From Actinoplanes sp. TBRC 11911 (lineage in GTDB: Bacteria > Actinomycetota > Actinomycetes > Mycobacteriales > Micromonosporaceae), in the NCBI RefSeq assembly GCF_012933445.1, contig NZ_JABBNC010000007.1, positions 124,001-188,000 on the forward strand: DNA of 64,000 nucleotides, in the 5' to 3' direction. The notes beneath the pieces are model-generated. The model searched no databases and had not been told where the DNA came from. It saw only the letters and a program-made list of their open reading frames with translations. Positions 21,721 to 30,067 of this stretch are shown here, in pieces; position 1 is the stretch's first letter, and every line of letters starts with the position of its first letter. Made by a program: the position numbers and the translations under genes.

Positions 21721-22728
21721 TCAGAAGTTGCCCTTGGCCACGTCGGCCACGGTCACTCGCTGCACCCCGTAGTTGATCGTCACGCCGTCCGCGGTGAACT
21801 TGATCGGCAGACCGTTGTCGGCGTTGATGACCAGGCTCTCCTCGCCGTCGACGGTGACGCCCTGGCCGGCGGTCAGGGTGAGCACCGACGCGCCCTGGTA
21901 GGTGCCCGGGGCGACCTTGACCGACGGGATCTGGGTCACCAGCTTGATCACACCGGCGCGGACCTTCGGGTCGCCGGCGCCGTACTTCAGCGCGTCGGTC
22001 GAGTTGTTCCAGACCGCGTTGTCGGTGTAGTTCGGGATGTTGTCGACGTCGGTCTTCTGCCCGGTCGCCTTGTCCTTCTTGGCGATCTTGGCGAGGTCCT
22101 CGGGGGAGAACGACTCCTTGGCGCCGGGCGACAGCAGCGGACGCGGCGGCAGCTTCCCGTCGGTGGGGTCGCCGCCCATCAGCTTGCGGGCCTCGTTCAG
22201 GTCGCCGGTGGCCGCGAGCTTCGCCGCGTCGACGCCCTTCTTGTCGAAGGCGGTCTGCTCCTTGGACGATCCCGGCGCCTGGTGGCCGCCCGCCACGGCC
22301 TTCACCAGGGCGTCGCGGGTCGTGCCGAAGTACAGCTTGCCGTCGTCGCCGATCAGGTCGTAGACGTCGATCTTCTGGCCCGGGAACACCTGGTCGCGCA
22401 GAATGAACGTCGCGTCGCCGGTGGGCTGCGGGGCGGTGGACAGGTAACCGACCAGCTTGACCACCGGAGCGTCGGCGGCGGTGCTGGTCGCGGGCTGCGG
22501 GGCGGCGAGGTTCGCGGCCGGCGCCTGGGCGCCGCCTCCGGTGGCCGCCACCGCAACCGCGGCGAGCGCGGCGACAGCGAAGGTGGCTCCGCCGGCGCCG
22601 AGCGCCAGTCGACGTGTCTTCATCTTGCGTCCTCTGCTTTCGATCTGGTCGACATCGGGGGTGTAGGGCCGATCTCCGACGATGTCCTGAAGCGCCGCGC
22701 TCAGGCGGTCCTCGTTGTCGTACGACAT
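21721..22728 (-). CDS. Single-pass membrane protein paired with ECF sigma factor (possible anti-sigma/sensor)
   Basis: 335 residues. About 40 cytoplasmic residues (RLSAALQDIVGDRPYTPDVDQIE) precede one membrane helix (about 42-62) and an extracellular domain of about 270 residues with no Cys and many Asp, Lys and Pro. The start is 1 nt after the stop of the SigE-family sigma gene, so they are co-transcribed. In Micromonosporaceae and Streptomyces this position is often filled by a CU044_5270-like membrane protein. A zinc-binding anti-sigma motif (HxxxCxxC) is absent, so any anti-sigma role would be non-classical. Confidence 0.65.
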   Translation of the reverse strand: MSYDNEDRLSAALQDIVGDRPYTPDVDQIESRGRKMKTRRLALGAGGATFAVAALAAVAVAATGGGAQAPAANLAAPQPATSTAADAPVVKLVGYLSTAPQPTGDATFILRDQVFPGQKIDVYDLIGDDGKLYFGTTRDALVKAVAGGHQAPGSSKEQTAFDKKGVDAAKLAATGDLNEARKLMGGDPTDGKLPPRPLLSPGAKESFSPEDLAKIAKKDKATGQKTDVDNIPNYTDNAVWNNSTDALKYGAGDPKVRAGVIKLVTQIPSVKVAPGTYQGASVLTLTAGQGVTVDGEESLVINADNGLPIKFTADGVTINYGVQRVTVADVAKGNF

Positions 22729-22729
22729 G

Positions 22730-23248
22730 TCAGTTGTCTCCTCGGTTCAGGACGGACTTGAGCTTCTGCAACGCCTTGCTCGTCTGGCTCTTGACCGTGC
22801 CTTCGCTGCACCCGAGGGCCGCGGCGGTCTCCCGCTCGCTGAGTCCCTCGAGATACCGCAGAACGACGGTTGCCTTCTGTCGTTCAGGAAGCGACTGCAA
22901 CGCCTGGCGCAATTCGGCGCGGTTCACCACTCCGTCGGACATGTCCGATACGGGGACGTCGGCGAGCTCGCCGCCGGAATGCACCATGTTGTTCTTGTTG
23001 CGGCGCCAGCCGCGGCGTGACTCGTTGATCAGGATTCGACGCACGTACGCGGACGGACTGTCGGCACGCTGGACCTTGCGCCAGTGGCTGTACGTCTTCG
23101 CCAAGGCCTCTTGGACCAGGTCGTCGGCCAGGTACCAGTCCCCGCACAGCAGGTACGCCGTGCGGTGCAGCGATGCGGCGATTCCCTGGACGAAAATCCG
23201 GAAGTCCTGCTCCGCGCCGCTCGCCGTCCCGGCCGGTCGGTGCTTCAT
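22730..23248 (-). CDS. ECF RNA polymerase sigma factor, SigE family
   Basis: 172 residues. Region 2 is at about 15-80 (YLLCGDWYLADDLVQEALAKTYSHW), region 4 at about 115-165 (LPERQKATVVLRYLEGLSERETAAALGCSEGTVKSQTSKAL). This is the compact SigE-family (sigma70 family 4) form common in actinomycetes. ATG 23248 is chosen; the preceding GTG codons are alternatives and no strong ribosome site is present. The membrane protein overlapping the next position is the probable regulator. Target promoters cannot be assigned. Confidence 0.92.
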   Translation of the reverse strand: MKHRPAGTASGAEQDFRIFVQGIAASLHRTAYLLCGDWYLADDLVQEALAKTYSHWRKVQRADSPSAYVRRILINESRRGWRRNKNNMVHSGGELADVPVSDMSDGVVNRAELRQALQSLPERQKATVVLRYLEGLSERETAAALGCSEGTVKSQTSKALQKLKSVLNRGDN

Positions 23249-23449
23249 CACGGTCGTCACGTGAAGGAAGATCCGGATACCGGCGCGGAAGTTGCCCGCG
23301 AGTCCGGATCTTTTCCCCACGACCTTCGCAAGGGGCCGGTGAGCTAGGCGATCTTCGGGAAGACTGTCCCGTCGACACGTGTTGGACGGCGTGTTGATCT
23401 TTCGGAGACTCGGAGACGAGGCCTCGAACGAGGGAGCTACGGCGCGCCA

Positions 23450-25237
23450 ATGATCATCACGCTGGTCACCGACACGTTCAACGTCAGCAACAACGGGACC
23501 ACGGTGTCGGCGATGCGATTCGCCCGCACGCTCATCGCGCGCGGGCACACCGTACGGGTGGTCGCATGCGCCGACGAGGGCGACGACGTCGATCGCCTGG
23601 AGATTTTCCCGGTGCCGGAGCTCGTGGTGCCGATCGCCAGCCGGTTCGCGCATCGCCAGCACACGTTGTTCGCCAAGCCGGTGGCGGAGACGTTGACCGC
23701 GGCGATCACCGGCGCCGACGTCGTACACATCTATCAGCCGTGGCCGCTGGGTCACGCCGCGGAACGGACCGCGCGGCGGCTCGGCGTGCCGGCCGTGGGC
23801 GCCTTCCACATCCAGCCGGAGAACGTCACCTACAACATCGGGCTCGGCTGGTTCCCGCCCGCCGCGCAGTTCGTGTACTTCCTGCTACGGGTGCTGTTCT
23901 ACGGACGGTTCGCGGACATTCACTGCCCGTCGGCCTTCATCGCGGCGCAGTTGCGGCACCACGGATACCGGGCGCGGCTGCACGTCATCTCAAACGGCGT
24001 TGACGGCAGCTTCCGGCCCGGGCCGGGCAAGCCGCACGAGGGCGTCTTCCGGATACTCATGGTGGGCCGGTTCGCCCCGGAGAAGCGGCAGGACGTGCTG
24101 ATCCGGGCGGTACGCCGGAGCAAGTACGCGGACCGCATCGAGGTGTGGTTCGCCGGCCACGGACCGGCGGAGAAACGCCTGCGGCGGATGGCGTCGCGCC
24201 TGCCGAGGCCGGCCCGCTTCGGGTACTACTCGCAGGACGAGCTCATCGACGTCATCCGCGACTGCGACCTCTACGTGCACGCCTCGGACGTCGAGATCGA
24301 GGGCCTGTCCTGCATGGAGGCGTTCTCCTGCGGGCTCGTCCCGGTCATCGCGGACGGCAAGCGCAGCGCGACCAGCCAGTTCGCGCTCGAGCCCCGGAAC
24401 CTCTTCAAAGCCGGCGACCCGGCCTCGCTCGCGGCCCGCATCGACGAATGGATCGAGGACCCGGCGGGCCTGGAAAGCGCCTCGGAGACCTATGCTCGCT
24501 ATGCGCAGCTCTACACGGTCGACCGGAGCGTGAAGGCGATGGAGAGGGTGTATGCGCAGGCGGGCCAGGCCGCGGAGGCGACGGCCGGGCGGGCCGGTCT
24601 CGTCTACCGGCTGCTGGCGACCGCCTTCTACTACGTGATCGCGATGCCGCTGCTCTTCCTCTACACGCGGGTGGTTCTCGGTGTCCGCAGCGAGGGCGGC
24701 AACCGGTTCCCGCGTACCGGCGGCGTGCTGACGGTCTGCAACCACGTACACACGTTGGACAGTGCGCTGGTCGCGCTCGCCCTGTTCCCGCGCCGGGTCG
24801 TCGTCACGTCGGCGCCGATGAACCTGCAGAACCGCCTGTACGGGGGTCTGGTGCGGTTGCTGGGCGCGGTCGCCGTACCGTCGACGGCCTCGGGTCTGCC
24901 GCGCTTCTTCACCGAGATGGAACTGCTGCTGGCGAAGGGCCGGGTGGTGCATTTCTTCCCCGAGGGCGAATTGAAGCCGTACGACACGAGCCTGCGCGAC
25001 TTCAAACGCGGGGCGTTCCACCTGGCCGCCCAGGCTCGGGTGCCGGTGGTGCCGCTGTCGATCCGGTTCGCGCCACCGGCGGGCTGGGGCCGGACCTTCC
25101 GCCGCAAGCCCACGATGGTGATCGTGATCGGTGAGCCGATCGTCCCGACCACGACGGATCCGCGCAGCGACCGCCAGATCCGGATGGAGCTGACCCGCCG
25201 ACACATGGAGGACCTGATCACCAGGGCCGCATCATGA
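23450..25237 (+). CDS. Fusion of GT4 glycosyltransferase and PlsC-like acyltransferase
   Basis: 595 residues with two catalytic domains. Residues 1-375 are a GT-B family 4 glycosyltransferase: TDTFNVSNNGTTVSA at the N-terminus, LMVGRFAPEKRQDVLI near 205, and the E-x7-E donor motif EIEGLSCMEAFSCG near 282. Residues about 390-410 are hydrophobic. Residues 415-595 are a lysophospholipid/glycolipid acyltransferase with the H-x4-D motif NHVHTLDS (near 431) and FFPEGEL (near 502). The protein probably glycosylates and acylates one lipid at the membrane, as PimB- and PatA-like enzymes do separately in mannoside synthesis. ATG 23450 has GAGGGAG 13 nt upstream. It ends overlapping the convergent MFS gene by 6 nt. 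Confidence 0.85.
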   Translation: MIITLVTDTFNVSNNGTTVSAMRFARTLIARGHTVRVVACADEGDDVDRLEIFPVPELVVPIASRFAHRQHTLFAKPVAETLTAAITGADVVHIYQPWPLGHAAERTARRLGVPAVGAFHIQPENVTYNIGLGWFPPAAQFVYFLLRVLFYGRFADIHCPSAFIAAQLRHHGYRARLHVISNGVDGSFRPGPGKPHEGVFRILMVGRFAPEKRQDVLIRAVRRSKYADRIEVWFAGHGPAEKRLRRMASRLPRPARFGYYSQDELIDVIRDCDLYVHASDVEIEGLSCMEAFSCGLVPVIADGKRSATSQFALEPRNLFKAGDPASLAARIDEWIEDPAGLESASETYARYAQLYTVDRSVKAMERVYAQAGQAAEATAGRAGLVYRLLATAFYYVIAMPLLFLYTRVVLGVRSEGGNRFPRTGGVLTVCNHVHTLDSALVALALFPRRVVVTSAPMNLQNRLYGGLVRLLGAVAVPSTASGLPRFFTEMELLLAKGRVVHFFPEGELKPYDTSLRDFKRGAFHLAAQARVPVVPLSIRFAPPAGWGRTFRRKPTMVIVIGEPIVPTTTDPRSDRQIRMELTRRHMEDLITRAAS

Positions 25238-26404
25238 GGCGTAGGTCATCCGGTCCGGGAAGACCTGCCGGGCGCGGGCCACGAGCACGCACGAGACCAG
25301 CGCCATCGCGGCCGCCAGCAGGGGTAGCACGCCGAGCCACCCGGCGCTGACGAAGCGTTCGCCGATGAAGGCGCCGCCACCGATCCCGATCTGGAAGGCC
25401 ACCACGTAGATGGCCGACGCCGCGTCCCGCTCCTCGGGCGGCGCCACCCGCAGGATCCCGGCGGCCAGGCACACCGGAATGGCGGTGAACGCGGCACCCC
25501 ACAGCAGCGTCACGATCACCGTCGGTGCCACGCCCAGCGGCGGCGCCAGCAGGACCACCGCGACGGTCATGACCCCGAGCAGGCCGGTCAGCACCGGTCC
25601 CGGCCGGCGATCCACAAAGCCGCCGACCAGATAGTTGGTGATCAGCCCGACCGCGCCGTAGCCGAGCAGCAGCGCGCTCAGCCCGACGCCGGACAGGCCA
25701 CCGTCGCGGCGGACCAGCGGGGCGATGTACGTGTACGCGGCGAAGTGCCCGATCACGACGACCGTGGTGATCATGCTGAGCCGCACCACCCGGCGGTTGC
25801 CCATGATCAGGAAAGCGGCGCGTAGATCCGCACGCACCCGGGAAGCCTGGATCGGCGGCAGCGACGGCAGTACGCGCAACAGGGCCAGCACGCACAGCGC
25901 CCCGGCGACCGCGAGCACCCCGGTGGCCGCGCGCCAGCCGAGCCATTGGCCCAGCGCCGTACCCAAGGGAACCCCGAGCACGATGGCCAACGAGTTGCCG
26001 AGGAAGACCAGTGCGGTCGCCTTGCCGGCCTGACCGGCAGGCGCCAGCCGGGCGGTCACCGGACCGATCGCCGACCAGAACACGCCGTGCGCCAGCGCGC
26101 AGATCAGCCGGGCCGCGACCAGGATGAGAAATGTCGGCGCGAAACTTGCCGCGACCTGCGAGACCGCGAAAATGGCCATGGCGATCGCGATCAGCAGATG
26201 CCGCGGCACCCGCATGGTGAGCGCGGTCAGCGGGATCGTGGTCACGCCGGCGACAACGGCATAACTGGTGAGGAGCAGGCCGACGTGGGCCTCGTCGACG
26301 GCGAGACCCGCGGAGATCTGCGGCAGCAGACCGACCGGGAGCGTCTCGGCGGTGACATAGCAGAACGCGGAGGCGCCGAGGACGGTCAAGGCTCGTCGAT
26401 TCAT
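25232..26404 (-). CDS. MFS transporter (DHA1 drug/sugar efflux type)
   Basis: 390 residues, twelve predicted membrane helices, no large loops. It resembles the AraJ/sugar-efflux and chloramphenicol-resistance branch: FCYVTAETLPVGLLPQI in helix 1 and the charged MRVPRHLLI loop between helices 2 and 3. It is proton-driven; the substrate is unknown. ATG 26404 follows GAGGG. It is divergent from a ROK regulator whose start lies 25 bp away, so the two probably share a control region. Confidence 0.87.
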   Translation of the reverse strand: MNRRALTVLGASAFCYVTAETLPVGLLPQISAGLAVDEAHVGLLLTSYAVVAGVTTIPLTALTMRVPRHLLIAIAMAIFAVSQVAASFAPTFLILVAARLICALAHGVFWSAIGPVTARLAPAGQAGKATALVFLGNSLAIVLGVPLGTALGQWLGWRAATGVLAVAGALCVLALLRVLPSLPPIQASRVRADLRAAFLIMGNRRVVRLSMITTVVVIGHFAAYTYIAPLVRRDGGLSGVGLSALLLGYGAVGLITNYLVGGFVDRRPGPVLTGLLGVMTVAVVLLAPPLGVAPTVIVTLLWGAAFTAIPVCLAAGILRVAPPEERDAASAIYVVAFQIGIGGGAFIGERFVSAGWLGVLPLLAAAMALVSCVLVARARQVFPDRMTYAS

Positions 26405-26415
26405 GACCACCCTCG

Positions 26416-26437
26416 GATAATAAACTCTGTGGCAGAG
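26416..26437 (+). promoter_or_regulatory. GATAAT -10 and CTCTG-TGG-CAGAG palindrome at the ROK start
   Basis: GATAAT (26416-26421) ends 7 nt before GTG 26429, fitting a leaderless mRNA. The palindrome CTCTGTGGCAGAG (26425-26437) covers the predicted transcription start and start codon, a plausible operator for the divergent pair. Confidence 0.45.
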
Positions 26438-27550
26438 CAAAAGAAGATGACGCGATCGGCCGAGCTGCTCCGGGTCGCGCACGCCCGGCCCGGAATCACC
26501 CGTGCCGAGGCCGCGCGGCTCATCGGCGTGGGCACCGGTGCCGCCACCGAGCTGGTCGCCCGGCTGGCCCAGGCCTCGCTGCTGGCGGAGGCTCCGGCGG
26601 CACCCAGCGGAAGCCGCGGCCGGCCCACGTCGGTCCTGGTCGCGCATCCGTCCGGGCCGCTCGTGCTGGCGGTGGCGATGCGCCACGAGGACTGGCGGAT
26701 CGACGCGGTGGAGCTGGGCGGCACGACGCTGGCCTCGGCGTCCGGCGAGCACGCGAGCACCGCCTGGCCCGAGGTGGCTGCCGCGGTCTTCGCCGCTGCC
26801 GATCAAATGCGTTCCCGGTACGCCGGGAGGGTGCGCGCGATGGGTGTCTCGTTGCCCGGTCCGGTCTCTCCCGAGCTTCGCCTGGACGCCGCCAACGTGG
26901 GCTGGGTGGACGCCGACCTGACCCGGCTGTGGCCGGACGCCCCGCTGCTGGTGGCCGGCAACGACGCCAGCCTGGCCGCGGCGGCCGAGTCGACCCGGGG
27001 CGCGGCGGTCGGCGCCGAGGTCGCGCTGCACCTGCGCATCGAGGGCGGCCTCGGCGGCGCCGTGGTGGATCACGGCCGGCTGCTGATCGGGGCGTCGGGG
27101 GCGGGCGGCGAGTTCGGACACATGCCGTTCGGCGATCCGGCGATCGTCTGCCCGTGCGGCGCGTCGGGCTGTTGGGGCACCGCGGTGGACGGCACCGCGC
27201 TGGCGCGCCTGCTGGGTGATCTGGAGCCACCGGACCCGGTCACGTATGCGCGGCGGGTCATCGGGACCGCGCGGGGCGGCTCGGTGGTGGGCGTGCTCGC
27301 CACCGCGCTCGGCCGGGGGATCGCCGGGCTGGTGAACGGCCTCGACCCCGACCTGGTGACGCTGGGTGGCGTGGCGGTGGACCTGCTCGCGGCGGCGCCC
27401 GAGGAGCTGAACGCGGCCTACCGGGCGGGTCTGATGGGCTTTCGCCGGCCGACGCCCCCGCCGGTGGTCGCGGCCGCGCTCGGCGACGAGGGCCCGATCG
27501 CCGGGGCCGCCGAGGAGGCTTGGTCGGCGCTGCTCACCAGGCTGGGCTGA
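26429..27550 (+). CDS. ROK-family transcriptional regulator/kinase-like protein
   Basis: 373 residues. The N-terminal winged helix (about 7-70; ARPGITRAEAARLIGVGTGAATELV) is followed by a ROK sugar-kinase fold. The second part has the RIEGGLGGAVVDHGRLLIGASGAGGEFGHM motif (about 198) and a zinc-type cluster CPCGASGCWG (about 236), where the usual final Glu is replaced by Gly. It is divergent from an MFS exporter and probably represses it in response to a sugar (inference). GTG 26429 is chosen for the -10 spacing; ATG 26447 is the alternative. Confidence 0.87.
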   Translation: MAEQKKMTRSAELLRVAHARPGITRAEAARLIGVGTGAATELVARLAQASLLAEAPAAPSGSRGRPTSVLVAHPSGPLVLAVAMRHEDWRIDAVELGGTTLASASGEHASTAWPEVAAAVFAAADQMRSRYAGRVRAMGVSLPGPVSPELRLDAANVGWVDADLTRLWPDAPLLVAGNDASLAAAAESTRGAAVGAEVALHLRIEGGLGGAVVDHGRLLIGASGAGGEFGHMPFGDPAIVCPCGASGCWGTAVDGTALARLLGDLEPPDPVTYARRVIGTARGGSVVGVLATALGRGIAGLVNGLDPDLVTLGGVAVDLLAAAPEELNAAYRAGLMGFRRPTPPPVVAAALGDEGPIAGAAEEAWSALLTRLG

Positions 27551-27579
27551 GTGGATCTGCGACCGCTCAACCGCCGGCT

Positions 27580-27598
27580 GGGCCGAGTGGCTCGGCCC
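27580..27598. terminator. Bidirectional hairpin between convergent ROK and SMP-30 genes
   Basis: GGGCCGAG (27580-27587) and CTCGGCCC (27591-27598) form a perfect 8-bp stem with a 3-nt loop, between stops at 27550 and 27602. Confidence 0.6.
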
Positions 27599-27601
27599 GG
27601 C

Positions 27602-28408
27602 TCAGTCGAGCGGGATCGCTACCAGCTGGCCGGTGCGCCCGGTGAACATCGCCTGCGGGTCGGAGAAGTCGGCCGTGGCCGCGTACAGGGTGCTCTGGTC
27701 CGCGGAGATCACGCAGTCGAACGCGCCGCGGTCCAGCGGAATGCGGTCCAGCACCTCGCCGCCCTCGCGGACCCGGACACAGTGCTCGTTCGGCACGTCG
27801 GCGTACCAGACGGCGCCCTGCGCATCCAGGCAGATGCCGTCGGGTGCGCCGCCGGGCAGGTCGGCCCAGACCCGCTGGTTGCTCAGCGAGCCGTCGTCCG
27901 CGATGTCGAAGGCGGTCAGCCGAGCGCCGTGCGACTCGGCCACGATCAGCGTCGAGTCGTCGGCGGTCACCGCCATGCCGTTGGGGAACAGCACGTCGCC
28001 GGCCACCTGCCGGGCCGAACCGTCCGGGGTGACCACGGCGATCAGCCCGGGACCCGGCTCCGCACCGCCCGGGAAGTCGTACCCGATGTTGTTGATGAAC
28101 GTGTTGCCTCGTGAGTCGGTGGTGATGTCGTTCCAGGGGTGGGCGTCGTTGATCTTCCGCAGGTCGGCGAAGAGTGCACCGCCGCGAAGCAGGCGCGCCT
28201 CCGAGCCGACCAGCACCAGCTGCACGCCCCTCGGCGTCCAGTCGAAGCACAGCGGCATCCCGGTCAGCTGAGTCACAACGGTGGCCTTGTCGCCGTCCAC
28301 CCGGATGATCTCGCCGGGCACCCAGTCGCTCAACCAGACGTGACCGTCGTGCCAGCGCACGGACTCACCCATCACGAGGTCGGTCAGCACCACCTGTGGC
28401 TTGCTCAT
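27602..28408 (-). CDS. SMP-30/gluconolactonase family protein
   Basis: 268 residues forming a six-bladed propeller. Metal-site residues are recognisable: Glu 15 in GESVRW, Asn/Asp in HPWNDITTDSRGNTFINNIG (about 93-110), and Asp in GAPDGICLDAQGAVW (about 184-198). The family hydrolyses lactones or esters with a divalent metal; the substrate is not known. ATG 28408 lies 6 nt after TACGGT on the minus strand, so the mRNA is probably leaderless. It is not obviously tied to the tyrosine genes that follow. Confidence 0.88.
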   Translation of the reverse strand: MSKPQVVLTDLVMGESVRWHDGHVWLSDWVPGEIIRVDGDKATVVTQLTGMPLCFDWTPRGVQLVLVGSEARLLRGGALFADLRKINDAHPWNDITTDSRGNTFINNIGYDFPGGAEPGPGLIAVVTPDGSARQVAGDVLFPNGMAVTADDSTLIVAESHGARLTAFDIADDGSLSNQRVWADLPGGAPDGICLDAQGAVWYADVPNEHCVRVREGGEVLDRIPLDRGAFDCVISADQSTLYAATADFSDPQAMFTGRTGQLVAIPLD

Positions 28409-28414
28409 GCGCTT

Positions 28415-28420
28415 ACCGTA
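28415..28420 (-). promoter_or_regulatory. TACGGT -10 element of the SMP-30 gene
   Basis: On the minus strand TACGGT ends 6 nt before ATG 28408, with no ribosome site between. Confidence 0.45.
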
Positions 28421-28458
28421 TGCGGGCGACCACGATGATCACCGGCCCGACGGGGAAA

Positions 28459-28917
28459 TCAGGCGGCCGCGGCCAGATCGTCCAGATCGCGGCGCAGCGC
28501 ACCCTCGGCCGTCTCGGCGGCCAGCCCACCGAAGATCAGCGCGAGGAACCGGCCGGACGGGGCCGTCGGGTTGCCGTCCTGGATCGCCGTGATCATCGTG
28601 CTGCCCTTGTGCCGGCCGGCCACGATCGGCATGAACGTATACGTCATGCGGTAGTCGGCGCCGATGCCCGGCGAGGTGACCACGAACCGCTGCTGGGCCG
28701 CGCACTCGTCGACCCGGAACTCCTCGGTGATCTCGCCGCCGTCGGACATCTGCCGGGTCTCGCGCCAGATCGTGCCCGCGCCGAACTGCCCGGCCGTGCG
28801 CACCTCGACCCGGGTGACCGCGGTCAGCCACTCGTGACGGCGGGCCAGGTCGGTGCACACGTTCCAGACCGCCGCGACCGGCGCCTCGATCATCCGCGTC
28901 ACCGCGACCGTCGACAT
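28459..28917 (-). CDS. SRPBCC family protein (polyketide cyclase/dehydrase type)
   Basis: 152 residues of the START/SRPBCC fold: VAVTRMIEAPVAAVWNVCTDLARRHEWLTAV at the N-terminus, a central beta sheet and a C-terminal helix GRFLALIFGGLAAETAEGALRRDL. ATG 28917 is selected for the good site GGGAGGT 6 nt upstream. The hydrophobic pocket implies ligand or lipid binding; the ligand is unknown. It stands 52 nt after the end of fahA and may share its transcript. Confidence 0.8.
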   Translation of the reverse strand: MSTVAVTRMIEAPVAAVWNVCTDLARRHEWLTAVTRVEVRTAGQFGAGTIWRETRQMSDGGEITEEFRVDECAAQQRFVVTSPGIGADYRMTYTFMPIVAGRHKGSTMITAIQDGNPTAPSGRFLALIFGGLAAETAEGALRRDLDDLAAAA

Positions 28918-28969
28918 AGCGTGACCTCCCGCGTACACCTTAGGAGGCCGAGGCGGCTTCCGGCAGTGA

Positions 28970-30067
28970 CTATGCGACCACGGTGCCGACGACTTCGCCG
29001 AGGCCGATCTCGCCGCCGCCCGCCCCGAGCGCGGTCCCGCTGATCCGGATGTGGTCGCCGTCTTCGAGGAAGCCGCGGGTGGACCCGTCGGCGAGCTTCA
29101 CCGGCTCGTTCCCGTTCCAGGTCAGCTCCAGGAACGAACCCGCCTGGTCGCGGGCCGGTCCGGAGACGGTCCCCGAGGCGTACAGATCGCCGGTGCGGAC
29201 GTCCGCGCCGTTCGAGGTCAGATGCGCGAGCTGTTGCGCGGCGGTCCAGTACATCGAGGCGTACGGGGGATGGCTGACCCTGGTCTCGTTCCAGTCGACA
29301 GCGAGCCGGATGTCGAAGCCGGGACCGGCCGGGAGCAGGTGGTCGAGCGGCCGCGGATCTTGCGGGACCGCCGGGATCGTGGCCAGCGCCTCGAGCGGCA
29401 GCACCCACGGCGACACCGAGGTGGCGAACGACTTCGCCAGGAACGGGCCGAGCGGACGGTACTCCCAGGCCTGGATGTCCCGGGCGGACCAGTCGTTGAC
29501 CAGCACCACACCGAAAACATGGTCGGCGAACGACGCGGTACGGATGAGCCGGCCGGGCACGCCCACCACGAACCCGACCTCGGCCTCCACGTCGAGGCGC
29601 CGCGACGGTCCGAAGACGCCCTCGGCGAGCTGCCCGGACGGGCGCGCGATCGGGGTGCCGGAGACGACGACGGTGCTCGATCGCCCGTGGTAGCCGATCG
29701 GCAGGTGGCGCCACTGCGGGGGCAGGCCGGGCGAGTCCGGGCGCAGGATGCGGCTCACGTTGGTCGCGTGCTGCTCGGACGAGTAGAAGTCGGTGTAGTC
29801 GGCCACCTCGAACGGCAGGTGCAGGGTGACCTCGTCGAGCGGGATCTCCGGCGGGCCGCTCCGCACGTGCTCGATGACCGCCGCGCGAGCCTGTGTCCAC
29901 TGTGCCCGGCCGGCCGCGAGCAGCGGATTCAGCGACGGCGCGGCGAAGAGCCCACCGAGCCCTTCAAGATCAATAACGGCATTCCCGAGGCGTACGCCTA
30001 ATCGCCGTGACCCACCGGCCGCGCTGAACACGCCGTACGGGAGATTGTCGATGCCGAAGAGGGTCAC
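28970..30067 (-). CDS. fahA: Fumarylacetoacetase
   Basis: 365 residues. An N-terminal SH3-like domain (about 1-105) precedes the FAH catalytic domain. FYSSEQHATNVSRILRP, the AEVGFVVG metal region, VLVNDWSARDIQAWEYRPLGPFLAKSFATSVSPWV and the YASGTVSG stretch are all typical. It cleaves fumarylacetoacetate to fumarate and acetoacetate, the last step of tyrosine degradation. GTG 30067 overlaps the stop of the upstream unknown gene by four bases (GTGA). It is divergent from hmgA, two genes away. Confidence 0.94.
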   Translation of the reverse strand: MTLFGIDNLPYGVFSAAGGSRRLGVRLGNAVIDLEGLGGLFAAPSLNPLLAAGRAQWTQARAAVIEHVRSGPPEIPLDEVTLHLPFEVADYTDFYSSEQHATNVSRILRPDSPGLPPQWRHLPIGYHGRSSTVVVSGTPIARPSGQLAEGVFGPSRRLDVEAEVGFVVGVPGRLIRTASFADHVFGVVLVNDWSARDIQAWEYRPLGPFLAKSFATSVSPWVLPLEALATIPAVPQDPRPLDHLLPAGPGFDIRLAVDWNETRVSHPPYASMYWTAAQQLAHLTSNGADVRTGDLYASGTVSGPARDQAGSFLELTWNGNEPVKLADGSTRGFLEDGDHIRISGTALGAGGGEIGLGEVVGTVVA

